A DNA stretch of 59,633 bases from Desulfuromonadaceae bacterium. Lineage in GTDB: Bacteria > Desulfobacterota > Desulfuromonadia > Desulfuromonadales > UBA2294. Position 1 is the stretch's first letter. Every line of letters begins with the position of its first letter. The position numbers were made by a program, and so were the translations under genes. Positions 39,671 through 47,405 of the stretch are shown here, one piece after another. Under the pieces are notes generated by a model, which saw only the letters and a list, made by a program, of their open reading frames with translations, did no database searches and was not told the origin of the DNA. The DNA lies in assembly GCA_024636225.1 (NCBI GenBank), contig JAGXHN010000030.1:1-59633 (forward strand), given 5' to 3'.

Positions 39671-40465
39671 ATGATTAGCGACGATTTGATGAACGAGCTG
39701 CAGGAATTGATGGAAACCGGGGATTATTCAGCAGTCGTCAAGCGTCTGCGAAAGGTTCAGTCAAAAGGGGAGAGAGACGCAGAGCTGGAGGCTTTTCTCG
39801 GTGTCGCTCTGGAAGAGTCCGGAGACCTCGATGGTGCTGTTACGGCTTATCGCAAGGCAATTCAGCTCGATCCTGAAGATATCGATTCACACTATTCCCT
39901 GGCTGATATCTTGTTTGAACAGGAGCATCCCGTTGAAGCACTGGTTCTTTACGAAAAGATTATCAAGACTTTTACGGATCAGGCCGAAGCTGAAATCAGT
40001 ATGGGGTTGGTCTATTTCAGCCAGGATCGGATAGACGAAGCGATTCAGAGTTATAAGCGCGGTCTGAAAATTGATCCTGATTCGGTATTTGGTCTGAATG
40101 CCCTTGGCGATGCACAGTTTGCCAAGGGTGATATGCCGATGGCGTTGGAGACCTTCAGACGGGTCATCGAGATTGAACCGGATGATGCACAGGCTTATTT
40201 TAATCTGGCGGAAATTTATTACGATATTGACGATCTGAAGACAGCTGAAACTTACTGCCAGGAATCGATCAAGCGAGACCCGGGCTTCGCGTACGCTTAC
40301 CTGACTCTCGGAAATATCCATCTCGACCGTGACAATGTTCGTGAAGCTTTGCAGGCTTTTCAAGAGTTTTTATCGCTTGAAAACTCACCGGCGGCCAAAG
40401 ATATCCGGTCTGAGGTGGCTGCGGTTGTTGAAGGTTTGATGGGTGAACTCGGCTCGGAAAATTGA
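39671..40465 (+). CDS. TPR-repeat protein
   Basis: A 264-residue cytoplasmic tetratricopeptide protein with about six repeats (for example GDLDGAVTAYRKAIQLDPED and GDMPMALETFRRVIEIEPDD). There is no signal peptide or enzymatic domain, so a protein-binding role is likely. GATAACAGGATG gives a weak ribosome site. It ends ten bases before lrgA, and with the DUF512 gene forms a run on the plus strand, but no functional link is visible. Confidence 0.85.
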   Translation: MISDDLMNELQELMETGDYSAVVKRLRKVQSKGERDAELEAFLGVALEESGDLDGAVTAYRKAIQLDPEDIDSHYSLADILFEQEHPVEALVLYEKIIKTFTDQAEAEISMGLVYFSQDRIDEAIQSYKRGLKIDPDSVFGLNALGDAQFAKGDMPMALETFRRVIEIEPDDAQAYFNLAEIYYDIDDLKTAETYCQESIKRDPGFAYAYLTLGNIHLDRDNVREALQAFQEFLSLENSPAAKDIRSEVAAVVEGLMGELGSEN

Positions 40466-40475
40466 GGTTGATGAA

Positions 40476-40817
40476 ATGATTAGAGGGATGGCGATACTGC
40501 TGTTGTTACAGTTTCTCGGTGAGCTGTTTTCGACCTGGATGGCGTTGCCGATCCCCGGGAATGTACTCGGTATGGGGTTGCTGCTGGTTGCGCTGCTTAT
40601 CGGCTGGGTTAAAGTCGACTGGTTGGAAGAGGCAGCTGATCTGCTTCTGTCAAATATGGCGCTCTTTTTTGTGCCGGCCGGAGTCGGCGTCATGGTCTAT
40701 GCCGACCTGATCAGCCGTGAATGGTTGCCGATCAGTGTCGGGCTTGTTCTTAGTACTTTTTGTGTCATCGCCGTGACCGGATGGGTTGAACAGTCGTTGT
40801 CGCGCCGGGGAGAGTAG
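40476..40817 (+). CDS. CidA/LrgA family membrane protein
   Basis: A 113-residue protein with about four hydrophobic segments and the LrgA core LPIPGNVLGMGLLL (about residues 22-35) and FFVPAGVGVM. LrgA/CidA proteins are holin-like and influence murein hydrolase activity or pyruvate/metabolite transport. ATG 40476 has GAGG eight bases upstream; an upstream GTG at 40443 would overlap the TPR gene. The stop TAG is one base before lrgB. No lytSR regulator is nearby. Confidence 0.9.
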   Translation: MIRGMAILLLLQFLGELFSTWMALPIPGNVLGMGLLLVALLIGWVKVDWLEEAADLLLSNMALFFVPAGVGVMVYADLISREWLPISVGLVLSTFCVIAVTGWVEQSLSRRGE

Positions 40818-40818
40818 T

Positions 40819-41517
40819 ATGTTTGCAACATTAACGAACCACCCTTTGTTTGGCATTGGACTGACCCTCCTTTTTTTTGCGCTGGCGCAGAGTGCTTATC
40901 TGAAGAGCCGCAGGAACCCTTTACTGACTCCGGTTGCCGTTGCAATTGTCGCCATTATCGCTGCTTTGAAGTTGAGCGATATTCCTTTTACGGCGTATCA
41001 AAACGGTGGTCGTTATATCCTCTTTCTTCTCGGCCCATCAGTTGTCGCTCTCGCTGTACCTCTCTACCGTCGGCGCAAAGAGATCTATGCGAAACGGGGG
41101 CCGATTATGGCTGGTGTTGCAGCAGGTGCCCTGATGTCGATTGTTTCAGCAAGTGGGTTAACCTGGTTGCTCGGGGGGAGTCGAGACGTTGTCTTGTCGA
41201 TGGCACCCAAATCGGTTACGACCCCGATCGCCATAGCTCTGGTTGAAAAAATTGGTGGAATTCCCGAACTAACGGCGGCTATTGTTGTTCTGACCGGTTG
41301 TCTCGGCGCAATCTGTGGCCCGGAATTTTGCCGGTTAATCGGGATTACATCATCGTCGGCGACCGGTCTGGCCGTTGGGACAGCTGCACATGGGATTGGG
41401 ACAGCACGAATGCTAGAAGTCGATCCGCTCGCCGGTGCTGTCGCCGGGTTGGCTATCGGTCTGAATGGATTGATGACGGCAAGTCTGTTGCCGGTGCTGT
41501 TTATCCTGTTTGGTTGA
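40819..41517 (+). CDS. LrgB/CidB family membrane protein
   Basis: A 232-residue polytopic membrane protein (about seven hydrophobic segments), the usual partner of LrgA. SVTTPIAIALVEKIGG and GTAAHGIGTARMLE are the LrgB signatures. GGGGAGAG lies upstream of ATG 40819; a TTG at 40786 inside lrgA is unlikely. Together lrgAB are coexpressed here and end at a strong bidirectional terminator. Confidence 0.92.
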   Translation: MFATLTNHPLFGIGLTLLFFALAQSAYLKSRRNPLLTPVAVAIVAIIAALKLSDIPFTAYQNGGRYILFLLGPSVVALAVPLYRRRKEIYAKRGPIMAGVAAGALMSIVSASGLTWLLGGSRDVVLSMAPKSVTTPIAIALVEKIGGIPELTAAIVVLTGCLGAICGPEFCRLIGITSSSATGLAVGTAAHGIGTARMLEVDPLAGAVAGLAIGLNGLMTASLLPVLFILFG

Positions 41518-41554
41518 GTCGACACGTACCGACGACGGACGCAGTGATAGCAAT

Positions 41555-41590
41555 AAAAAAGGCAGGCGCCACGGGGCGCCTGCCTTTTTA
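41555..41590 (+). terminator. Bidirectional terminator after lrgB
   Basis: AAAAAAGGCAGGCGCC and GGCGCCTGCCTTTTT form a perfect stem with an ACGG loop. It lies between the convergent lrgB and PxxKW genes and can serve both strands. Confidence 0.92.
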
Positions 41591-41612
41591 GATGAATCTT
41601 GACCGGTAAAAA

Positions 41613-41894
41613 TCACCGACCAGAGGCACGTTTCGATGCCTTGAGCGGATTGACTTTTGCTTCGACACTGTCGATCTTGATCTTCTGGTGGGTTGCAAAG
41701 TTGCAAAGACCGCCAGCCCACTTCACCTCAGGCGCCGGGTAAGAAGTACAGACAGGGCCGATTTCGCTCTCGACAATGCGTTCGCAGCCTACGCAGGCTT
41801 CGACGACATTGTGACAACTGTTGCCTTTAAAGACGCAACCACTTTTAGCCCAGAAGGTACACTCGGTACCGGGTTGAATAGTTTGACACTGCAT
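41613..41894 (-). CDS. PxxKW family cysteine-rich protein
   Basis: A 93-residue cytoplasmic protein with eight cysteines (CQ, C-T-F-W, GCVFKGNSC, ACVGC, VCTSY, LCNF) and the family hallmark PAPEVKW (P-x-x-K-W). The family is mostly from sulfate- and metal-reducing delta-proteobacteria; its function is unknown, metal or iron-sulfur binding being likely. GAGGAGG lies eight bases before ATG. It is convergent with lrgB and divergent from the YkgJ-like gene. Confidence 0.88.
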   Translation of the reverse strand: MQCQTIQPGTECTFWAKSGCVFKGNSCHNVVEACVGCERIVESEIGPVCTSYPAPEVKWAGGLCNFATHQKIKIDSVEAKVNPLKASKRASGR

Positions 41895-42072
41895 GGGATT
41901 ACCTCCTCGTACGTTTCTCTTTACTTCGTTTTCAGGAATTCAGCATCTTGTCTGATATCGACTCGGTCTGTCAATACTTATTTTGAAAATTGCGCCAGTT
42001 AATTTAAAAATTGAATTGACTTGACCTGTTTTCTGCGGCCGGTTAGCATTCCAAAAAAAAGGAGGTTGTGAG

Positions 42073-42354
42073 ATGTTGGATAAATTGTGGGATGATCGTT
42101 GTCGACGGTGCGGTCGTTGTTGTTATGAAAAAATTGAACACAACGGTCAGGTCTACTATACGGACGTTGCGTGTCTGTATCTCGATCTTGAAACAACCCG
42201 GTGCAAAATCTATTCTGAGCGGCACCTGCTCCAACCGCAGTGCCTCCCGTTAACAGCAGATATGTTGCATCGGGGGATTCTCCCCGGAGATTGCCCTTAT
42301 GTCTCTGAAATCGATAATTACAACGCCCCTGAGCTGTTCGTGGAAGAGGTGTAA
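42073..42354 (+). CDS. YkgJ-like cysteine-cluster protein (short)
   Basis: A 93-residue protein with CRRCGRCC at residues 10-17, then CLYLDLETTRCKIY and DCPY, giving the cysteine pattern of the YkgJ/YcgN zinc- or iron-chelating family (UPF0260/CxxCxxCC group). It is about half the length of typical YkgJ, lacking most of the C-terminal part. AAGGAGG is eight bases before ATG. The role is not established; the gene stands alone. Confidence 0.82.
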   Translation: MLDKLWDDRCRRCGRCCYEKIEHNGQVYYTDVACLYLDLETTRCKIYSERHLLQPQCLPLTADMLHRGILPGDCPYVSEIDNYNAPELFVEEV

Positions 42355-42434
42355 CGCGTATCATGTTTTCAGCATTTGTTATTTTTGTTACCGGGTTTCT
42401 GGCCCGTTCTGCTGTACGTTGAGACGGTTCAATC

Positions 42435-43073
42435 TCAATCCCACCCCGCACTCTCCTGGGTATCCCCGGTTTGAAGAGCTCCCAGACTTTGTAACTGTTG
42501 TCTGGCGGTGCTGACGGCAATCAGTGAAGGTTTATGGTTCGGCAAAAACCGGTCGATATCAGTCCAGATATTGATCGCATTCGATAAATCTCCAGAGCGA
42601 TAGGCGATCAAGCCGTTTTTCATCACTTTATCGGCGCACTGCTGAATATTGTTGTCAATCTCGTCCGGAGATAAGGCGATTGTCGATTGCAACTGCTGGC
42701 GGTTCGGGTAGATCTGCTTTGCCAACATGAAAAGTCTTCCCGCTTTTTCCGGCTGGTCAGATTTGTTTGCCCGTTTAGCTGCAATCAGCAGACGGTTTAT
42801 AACGGTTATATAAAGATCTTGCAGTCTTAACTCTGCTCCGGTTGTATGATGCAGATCGGCAAGACATTTTTGTGCCTTTTCCAGATTGTCGTCAGCAAGT
42901 GACCTTTCAACCTGTTCTCTCCCCTTTAATGTTTTCTGTTCGATTGGCAGGCTTTTCAAGTGGGAAGAGGCGCTTCCTGTGGTGTTCAATAACGGCAAAG
43001 TCGCCGGATTGCCGCAACCAGAAATAACCAGAGTGACCAGCAGTAAACATTTTCTGATATCTACGATGCGCAT
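42435..43073 (-). CDS. Putative lipoprotein next to an HD-GYP receptor
   Basis: A 212-residue exported protein: residues 1-19 form a signal sequence ending in the lipobox VISGC (Cys20), so the mature protein would be lipid-anchored. The rest is helical, with alanine- and leucine-rich repeats resembling TPR-like units (LSNAINIWTDIDRFLPNHKPS). Its ATG lies inside the end of the HD-GYP gene (13-base overlap), suggesting coexpression and a periplasmic partner role. No named family recognised. Confidence 0.75.
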   Translation of the reverse strand: MRIVDIRKCLLLVTLVISGCGNPATLPLLNTTGSASSHLKSLPIEQKTLKGREQVERSLADDNLEKAQKCLADLHHTTGAELRLQDLYITVINRLLIAAKRANKSDQPEKAGRLFMLAKQIYPNRQQLQSTIALSPDEIDNNIQQCADKVMKNGLIAYRSGDLSNAINIWTDIDRFLPNHKPSLIAVSTARQQLQSLGALQTGDTQESAGWD

Positions 43074-44518
43074 AAAATCCCTGTTTTCTGGTTTGTTTCT
43101 GACACCTCTTCAGGGAGTGTATCCAATATATCCAATATATCAAGAAACGGTTCGATCAGGTGAGGGTTAAACTGGCTTCCGGCACAGAGCCGGATTTCAT
43201 CAACCGCCTCTTTTTGGCTCAGCCCTTTTCGGTAGGGTCTGGAGCTGGTCATTGCATCGTAGGTGTCGGCGAGCGCGACGATCTGGGCAAGAAGGGGGAT
43301 GGCATCGCCGCTCAATCGGTCCGGGTAGCCGGTGCCGTCGTAACGCTCGTGATGATGTTTGACGGTCGGAATATATTTATGCAGAGATGGGGCGAGCTCG
43401 AGAATTTTCGAGCCGAGGAGTGGGTGTCTGCTGATCTGATCCTGTTCGTTCTGATCGAGGGCCTCTTTTTTGTACAGGATGGCATCCGGTATATAGATTT
43501 TGCCGATATCATGGAGGAGACAGGCGAGATTGAGCTCGTGCATCGTCCCCCGATCGAGTTCGAGTTTTTCACCGAGAGCGAGGGCGACCCGGGCGACGCG
43601 AGCCGAATGACCATAGGTGTAATTGTCGCGTGCATCGAGGGCGGCCGCAAGAATCCGGATCATGTCGCTGTAGGACGATTCGAGTTCGGCGGCATAATCA
43701 CGCAGACTCTCATTCTGGTATTGAATCGTGCGCGCCATCTGGTTGAAATTCTGTGTCAGTCTGCCAAGTTCATCATCGGTTCGGATCGGAACATCGGCAA
43801 AGTGCTCACCCCTGTGAAGTTTTGCAACCGCTTCCGTCAGACGGTCGATCGGGCGGGTCATGATAAAGGAGAGAAACACGGCTCCGAACAGGCCAACGGC
43901 CGTAGCCGCTGTTGCGATCATAATAATCTCACGGTGCGCAGTTGCTCTGGCGGTCACAAGCTCCTGAGTGCTGATTCCAAGGACGACGTTCCCGACGTGT
44001 TTCTGGGCAAAAAATATCGATCGGCGAAATTCGATTGATTCGTTCTCACCCTGCACGATCTTTGTAACTTTTAACTCTGGTTGTGTGGTCAGCAGAAGGC
44101 CCGGCAGTTCTGATAACTTGCTCCCGACTCGGTCGAGATTATCGTGTGCAATGATCGTCTGCTCCAGATCGAGTATTGCGATGTAGTTAATTTCTGCTTG
44201 AGCCTGTTTGAGCTGCGCCGTGATGTTGTCGAGCGCAAGATGATCTTTCATCAGAAGGCTGTATCCAGCCGGAGTTGCGGCGGCCTGGGTAATGGCGTTG
44301 CCACGTTGAATCAGGGAGTGAAGCAGGGACTGATCCATGATCTGCATCATAATCAGGGCAACGCTGAAAGTTGTGCCGGCAATCAGAATCAGAATGAAAA
44401 GGGTGAGTTTAAACCGGATCCCTTTGTAATATTTGTCTGCAGAGTCTCTATTTTTACTGAACAGGTGGAGTAATTCGGGGGGGAGAAAATTCAGCGTTTT
44501 TTGCAGTAGAGTTTGCAT
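43061..44518 (-). CDS. Membrane HD-GYP phosphodiesterase with HAMP domain
   Basis: A 485-residue signalling protein: membrane segment at about 37-58, periplasmic sensor of ~140 residues, second segment at 197-219, HAMP (220-272) and a C-terminal HD-GYP domain. HDIGK (residues 336-340), KHHHERYDGTGYP and the Asp-containing downstream motif suit cleavage of c-di-GMP. The ATG at 44518 has GGGGAAA upstream; an in-frame start at 44590 would add 24 unlike residues. The lipoprotein downstream overlaps it, a plausible sensory partner. Confidence 0.93.
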   Translation of the reverse strand: MQTLLQKTLNFLPPELLHLFSKNRDSADKYYKGIRFKLTLFILILIAGTTFSVALIMMQIMDQSLLHSLIQRGNAITQAAATPAGYSLLMKDHLALDNITAQLKQAQAEINYIAILDLEQTIIAHDNLDRVGSKLSELPGLLLTTQPELKVTKIVQGENESIEFRRSIFFAQKHVGNVVLGISTQELVTARATAHREIIMIATAATAVGLFGAVFLSFIMTRPIDRLTEAVAKLHRGEHFADVPIRTDDELGRLTQNFNQMARTIQYQNESLRDYAAELESSYSDMIRILAAALDARDNYTYGHSARVARVALALGEKLELDRGTMHELNLACLLHDIGKIYIPDAILYKKEALDQNEQDQISRHPLLGSKILELAPSLHKYIPTVKHHHERYDGTGYPDRLSGDAIPLLAQIVALADTYDAMTSSRPYRKGLSQKEAVDEIRLCAGSQFNPHLIEPFLDILDILDTLPEEVSETNQKTGILCAS

Positions 44519-44572
44519 GTTTCCCCATACGGCCAAGATCACACGGTGAGTTAGCGGAACAACTTCTTGGGG

Positions 44573-44578
44573 ATTATA
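44573..44578 (-). promoter_or_regulatory. Candidate -10 element of the HD-GYP gene
   Basis: A perfect TATAAT (minus strand) lies about 55 bases before the start; no good -35 is seen at the right distance. Confidence 0.35.
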
Positions 44579-44764
44579 CGAACGAAACATTTTATGGAAT
44601 GTAGCGCAGAATTAACACTTTATGCAACAAATTTTCTCGGGTAAGCAAGAGCAGCAGGTGCAGTCGACTGGAGGGGGATTCGCCGGTTTTTTTACTGGCC
44701 GCAAAACACCTTGCGTGTTGTTTCTGGCACAATTTAAATTATCGAGATCGAAATGCGGCCGTTT

Positions 44765-45313
44765 TTATGAGTCGTGATCGCTGAAGACCTCGGCACTGAA
44801 TATGTAGATATCGGTCTCTTCTGCTTCCCAGGAATCGGTCGGGAGTCCGGCTTTAAGGCAGGTCTGTTTCAGGAAGGTTTCACGATCCCAATTGTGCTCT
44901 GTTGCAACCTGTGGTAATAAAACTCCCCGGTAATACCCTTTCTCCAGGTAGATTCCGTGTCTGCCGACCTCAATGTCTTCAATCTCCTCAATTTTTTCCA
45001 GAGGGGAAAGAACGGAGATGTCGATGGAGATATTTTCGAGTTCATCTGCTTGCAAAGGGTAAAAACGGGGGTCTTTGCATGCTGATGCGGCAGCCATCGT
45101 TGCAACTTCCTTGAACAACGGGAGATCCGATTGAAAATTGCCGATACAACCGCGCAGTTCGCTATTTTGTTTGATCGTAACAAAACAGCCGTTGCGCATA
45201 TTCAGAGCGCTCTCTTCTTTAGGCTCCGGGGCGATATCCTCCTTATGAACGGCAGCTGTAATCGCCTTACGGGCGATTTCGAGAAGAATCTGCTTTTCTT
45301 TGCTATTCAGCAT
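44765..45313 (-). CDS. AMMECR1-domain protein
   Basis: A 182-residue protein of the AMMECR1 family (AmmeMemoRadiSam system protein A); biochemical function is not settled. LRGCIGNF is the family's invariant LRGCIG core, and EHNWDRETFLKQTCLKAG the C-terminal signature. Usual genomic partners (the Memo and radical-SAM members) are not in this window. The ATG at 45313 has GGAGG 12 bases upstream; an in-frame start at 45346 has no ribosome site. Confidence 0.9.
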   Translation of the reverse strand: MLNSKEKQILLEIARKAITAAVHKEDIAPEPKEESALNMRNGCFVTIKQNSELRGCIGNFQSDLPLFKEVATMAAASACKDPRFYPLQADELENISIDISVLSPLEKIEEIEDIEVGRHGIYLEKGYYRGVLLPQVATEHNWDRETFLKQTCLKAGLPTDSWEAEETDIYIFSAEVFSDHDS

Positions 45314-45466
45314 CTGTTGGCACGGCCTCCAAAATAAGAGTTTCATCTGTTATTTCGTAACGATAAAAATTGTTCTCATGCTATGCGTTTTGCTATTTTT
45401 TTGCAAGTAGCCATTGCTGGTTTCAGCCTGATTTGCTGTGCCGACAGATTATATCTGAATCCGCTC

Positions 45467-45495
45467 TTGTTAGTCGCGACAGAACGATTTAGTAT
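45467..45495 (+). promoter_or_regulatory. Candidate promoter of the M48-like gene
   Basis: TTGTTA (45467-45472), a 17-base spacer and TAGTAT (45490-45495) lie just before the M48-like gene. Confidence 0.4.
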
Positions 45496-45525
45496 CACAG
45501 AATTACAATAAGATAGAGGGTCTAT

Positions 45526-46785
45526 ATGAAAACAGCCTGTAAAAAGTTATTTTCTGTTTCGATTATTGCGCTGACCATAACCATCCTTACGCAAGGTTGT
45601 GCTGTTATCCGTCCGGACATTGATCTTAAGACGATCACGCCGGCCGATGAAGAGACCTATGCAAAAGCGGTCAATCCATTTGTTTTACAGCGGCTCGGAG
45701 CAAAGATTCCTGATGAAGAGATTCAGACGGCTCTCTCTTCTGTGGCGGCCAGACTGCAAACCGGCAAGCAAAAGCCTGTTTTTTTTGTCGTCAACGATCC
45801 GGTCCCGGCGGCTTTCGCCTTGCCGGGGGGGGGAATTGTTGTGACACGCGGTCTGCTGTTTCATGTTGAGAGCGAAGTCGAGCTGCTCGTTCTTTTGGCA
45901 CACCTGCTTGGGCATGATGCGTCCCGGGACGCCATCCTGCTTGCTGCACGCACCAGCACGCAGCAGAAAATGCTTCTGCCGCTTTCTGATTATGATGCGG
46001 CCGCCGTCTCTTCGAAGTTTCTTACTGAGCCGTTCAGCAATACGCAGGAGATCGCTGCGGATCGATATGCTGCGGAGCTTTTCGCCTCCGCCGGTCACGA
46101 TCCGACCCTCTATTTGAGTCTGCTGCCGAAAATCTATGCCCGTCTTGAGGCGCTTCCCGATTTTCAGCCGCAGAGCATGACGAAACAGCACCCGTTATCG
46201 ACCAAACGACTTAAAGCGGCAGAGGACTCAGTTGCGGCGCTCTCTTCGTCCCCGGCTGATCCGGTTAAAATAAACTCTTTCTCGTTTGAACATCTGAGTT
46301 CGGTTCTGCTCGCAACCCGACCGGGATACGTCATGTACCAGGAGGCGCTCCAACTCGAGAAAAAGGGGGTTACAGATCAGGCGATCGGCATGTATCTTAA
46401 GGCTGCGACCACGGCGCCTGATCAGGCTCTTCTTTTGACCGGCCTTGGTTTGGCTTATATGCGTCAGGATGCTTTCGTTGCTGCTCGCCAGCACTTGACC
46501 CGTGCTATGCGACTAGATAGCACTTATTATCATGCGCGGCTCGGACTCGGTTATCTCTATCTGCAGGAAAAAAAGTTCAATGAGGCAGAAGAACATTTAA
46601 TTCGCAGTCAGACCCTTTTGCCGACGTCGTTGGGGGGGTACCTTCTGGCGCGTTATTACGATGATATCGGCGATACCAAGACCGCTCTTTCCCTTTACCG
46701 TGAAGTTGTTCATTATTTTAAAGAGAGTCAGATGGGGAAACTGGCCGCTAAACGGATTCTGGAGTTAGCGCATGAACTGGAATGA
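45526..46785 (+). CDS. M48-like lipoprotein with TPR domain, catalytic Glu replaced
   Basis: A 419-residue exported protein resembling BepA-type M48 peptidases: signal sequence with a weak lipobox TQGC (Cys25), peptidase-like domain (about 45-220), then TPRs (270-415). The zinc motif that should read HELGH is HLLGH (residues 126-130): the base Glu is Leu (codon CTG). The third ligand region EIAADRYA (Glu175) is kept. Without the Glu, proteolysis is not expected, so it may be a zinc-binding scaffold or chaperone. The ATG at 45526 follows AGAGGG. It overlaps the PH gene by 14 bases. Confidence 0.88.
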   Translation: MKTACKKLFSVSIIALTITILTQGCAVIRPDIDLKTITPADEETYAKAVNPFVLQRLGAKIPDEEIQTALSSVAARLQTGKQKPVFFVVNDPVPAAFALPGGGIVVTRGLLFHVESEVELLVLLAHLLGHDASRDAILLAARTSTQQKMLLPLSDYDAAAVSSKFLTEPFSNTQEIAADRYAAELFASAGHDPTLYLSLLPKIYARLEALPDFQPQSMTKQHPLSTKRLKAAEDSVAALSSSPADPVKINSFSFEHLSSVLLATRPGYVMYQEALQLEKKGVTDQAIGMYLKAATTAPDQALLLTGLGLAYMRQDAFVAARQHLTRAMRLDSTYYHARLGLGYLYLQEKKFNEAEEHLIRSQTLLPTSLGGYLLARYYDDIGDTKTALSLYREVVHYFKESQMGKLAAKRILELAHELE

Positions 46786-47317
46786 TCATTTGCAGCCGGA
46801 TGAAACCATCGTCTGGCAAGGGAAGCCTGCGCCACGCTGTTACACTTTTCGGAACTGGCCCCATTCACTGTTTGGACTGGTGTTGCTGGTTCCCTGTTCG
46901 GTCTGGCTTTATGTCGGAATCAGTGTTGAACCGGTTGATCAGCTGGCATTATACAGCTGGATCCCTCTCCCTTTTCTTCTGGCGGGTCTCTACCTCTCGA
47001 TCGGACATCTGATCGTTGCTCGTCTGGAGTGGGAATCGATCTATTACGCCATCACAGATCGCCGTCTGCTGCTGCAGTCCGGGGTGTTCAAAAAGAGTGT
47101 TTTGACGCTGGCGCTTCGCGACATTACCTGGTTCCGGCTGAATTTTTTTTCCAAAACACTCGGTTCGGTGTCGCTTCGCGCAACAGGGCATGACGCAAAA
47201 GTCGTGCTTGCATGTATCGAACACCCCCGGCAGATGATCGATCTGCTGGAGGCGGCAATGGTACAAAGTGGGAGTGATGTCGAAGGGGTCTCTTCTGTCA
47301 GCTCAGGAGCGTTGTGA
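46772..47317 (+). CDS. PH-domain (bPH2/YdbT-type) membrane protein
   Basis: A 181-residue protein with two hydrophobic segments at about residues 32-52 and 64-84, followed by a bacterial PH domain (YYAITDRRLLLQSGVFKKSVL). Such proteins are common in Firmicutes and proteobacteria, with poorly known roles in the envelope. Its start lies inside the M48-like gene (14-base overlap), so the two are coexpressed and likely to act at the same membrane. The stop is next to a consensus promoter for miaB. Confidence 0.85.
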   Translation: MNWNDHLQPDETIVWQGKPAPRCYTFRNWPHSLFGLVLLVPCSVWLYVGISVEPVDQLALYSWIPLPFLLAGLYLSIGHLIVARLEWESIYYAITDRRLLLQSGVFKKSVLTLALRDITWFRLNFFSKTLGSVSLRATGHDAKVVLACIEHPRQMIDLLEAAMVQSGSDVEGVSSVSSGAL

Positions 47318-47346
47318 TTGACAACCGGTCGACCCGGCATTACCAT
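47318..47346 (+). promoter_or_regulatory. miaB: Promoter of miaB
   Basis: TTGACA (47318-47323), a 17-base spacer and TACCAT (47341-47346) directly follow the PH gene's stop. The predicted start of transcription, near 47353, sits before AAGGAG at 47366. Confidence 0.55.
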
Positions 47347-47405
47347 CAGTCAGTTAATCAATTTGAAGGAGTTTAAATTAAAATATTCATGACGAAACTT
47401 TTTTT

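Noticed and set aside
44591..44764. Gene between HD-GYP and AMMECR1 genes
   Set aside because: No start with a ribosome site and no convincing frame; it is treated as intergenic.
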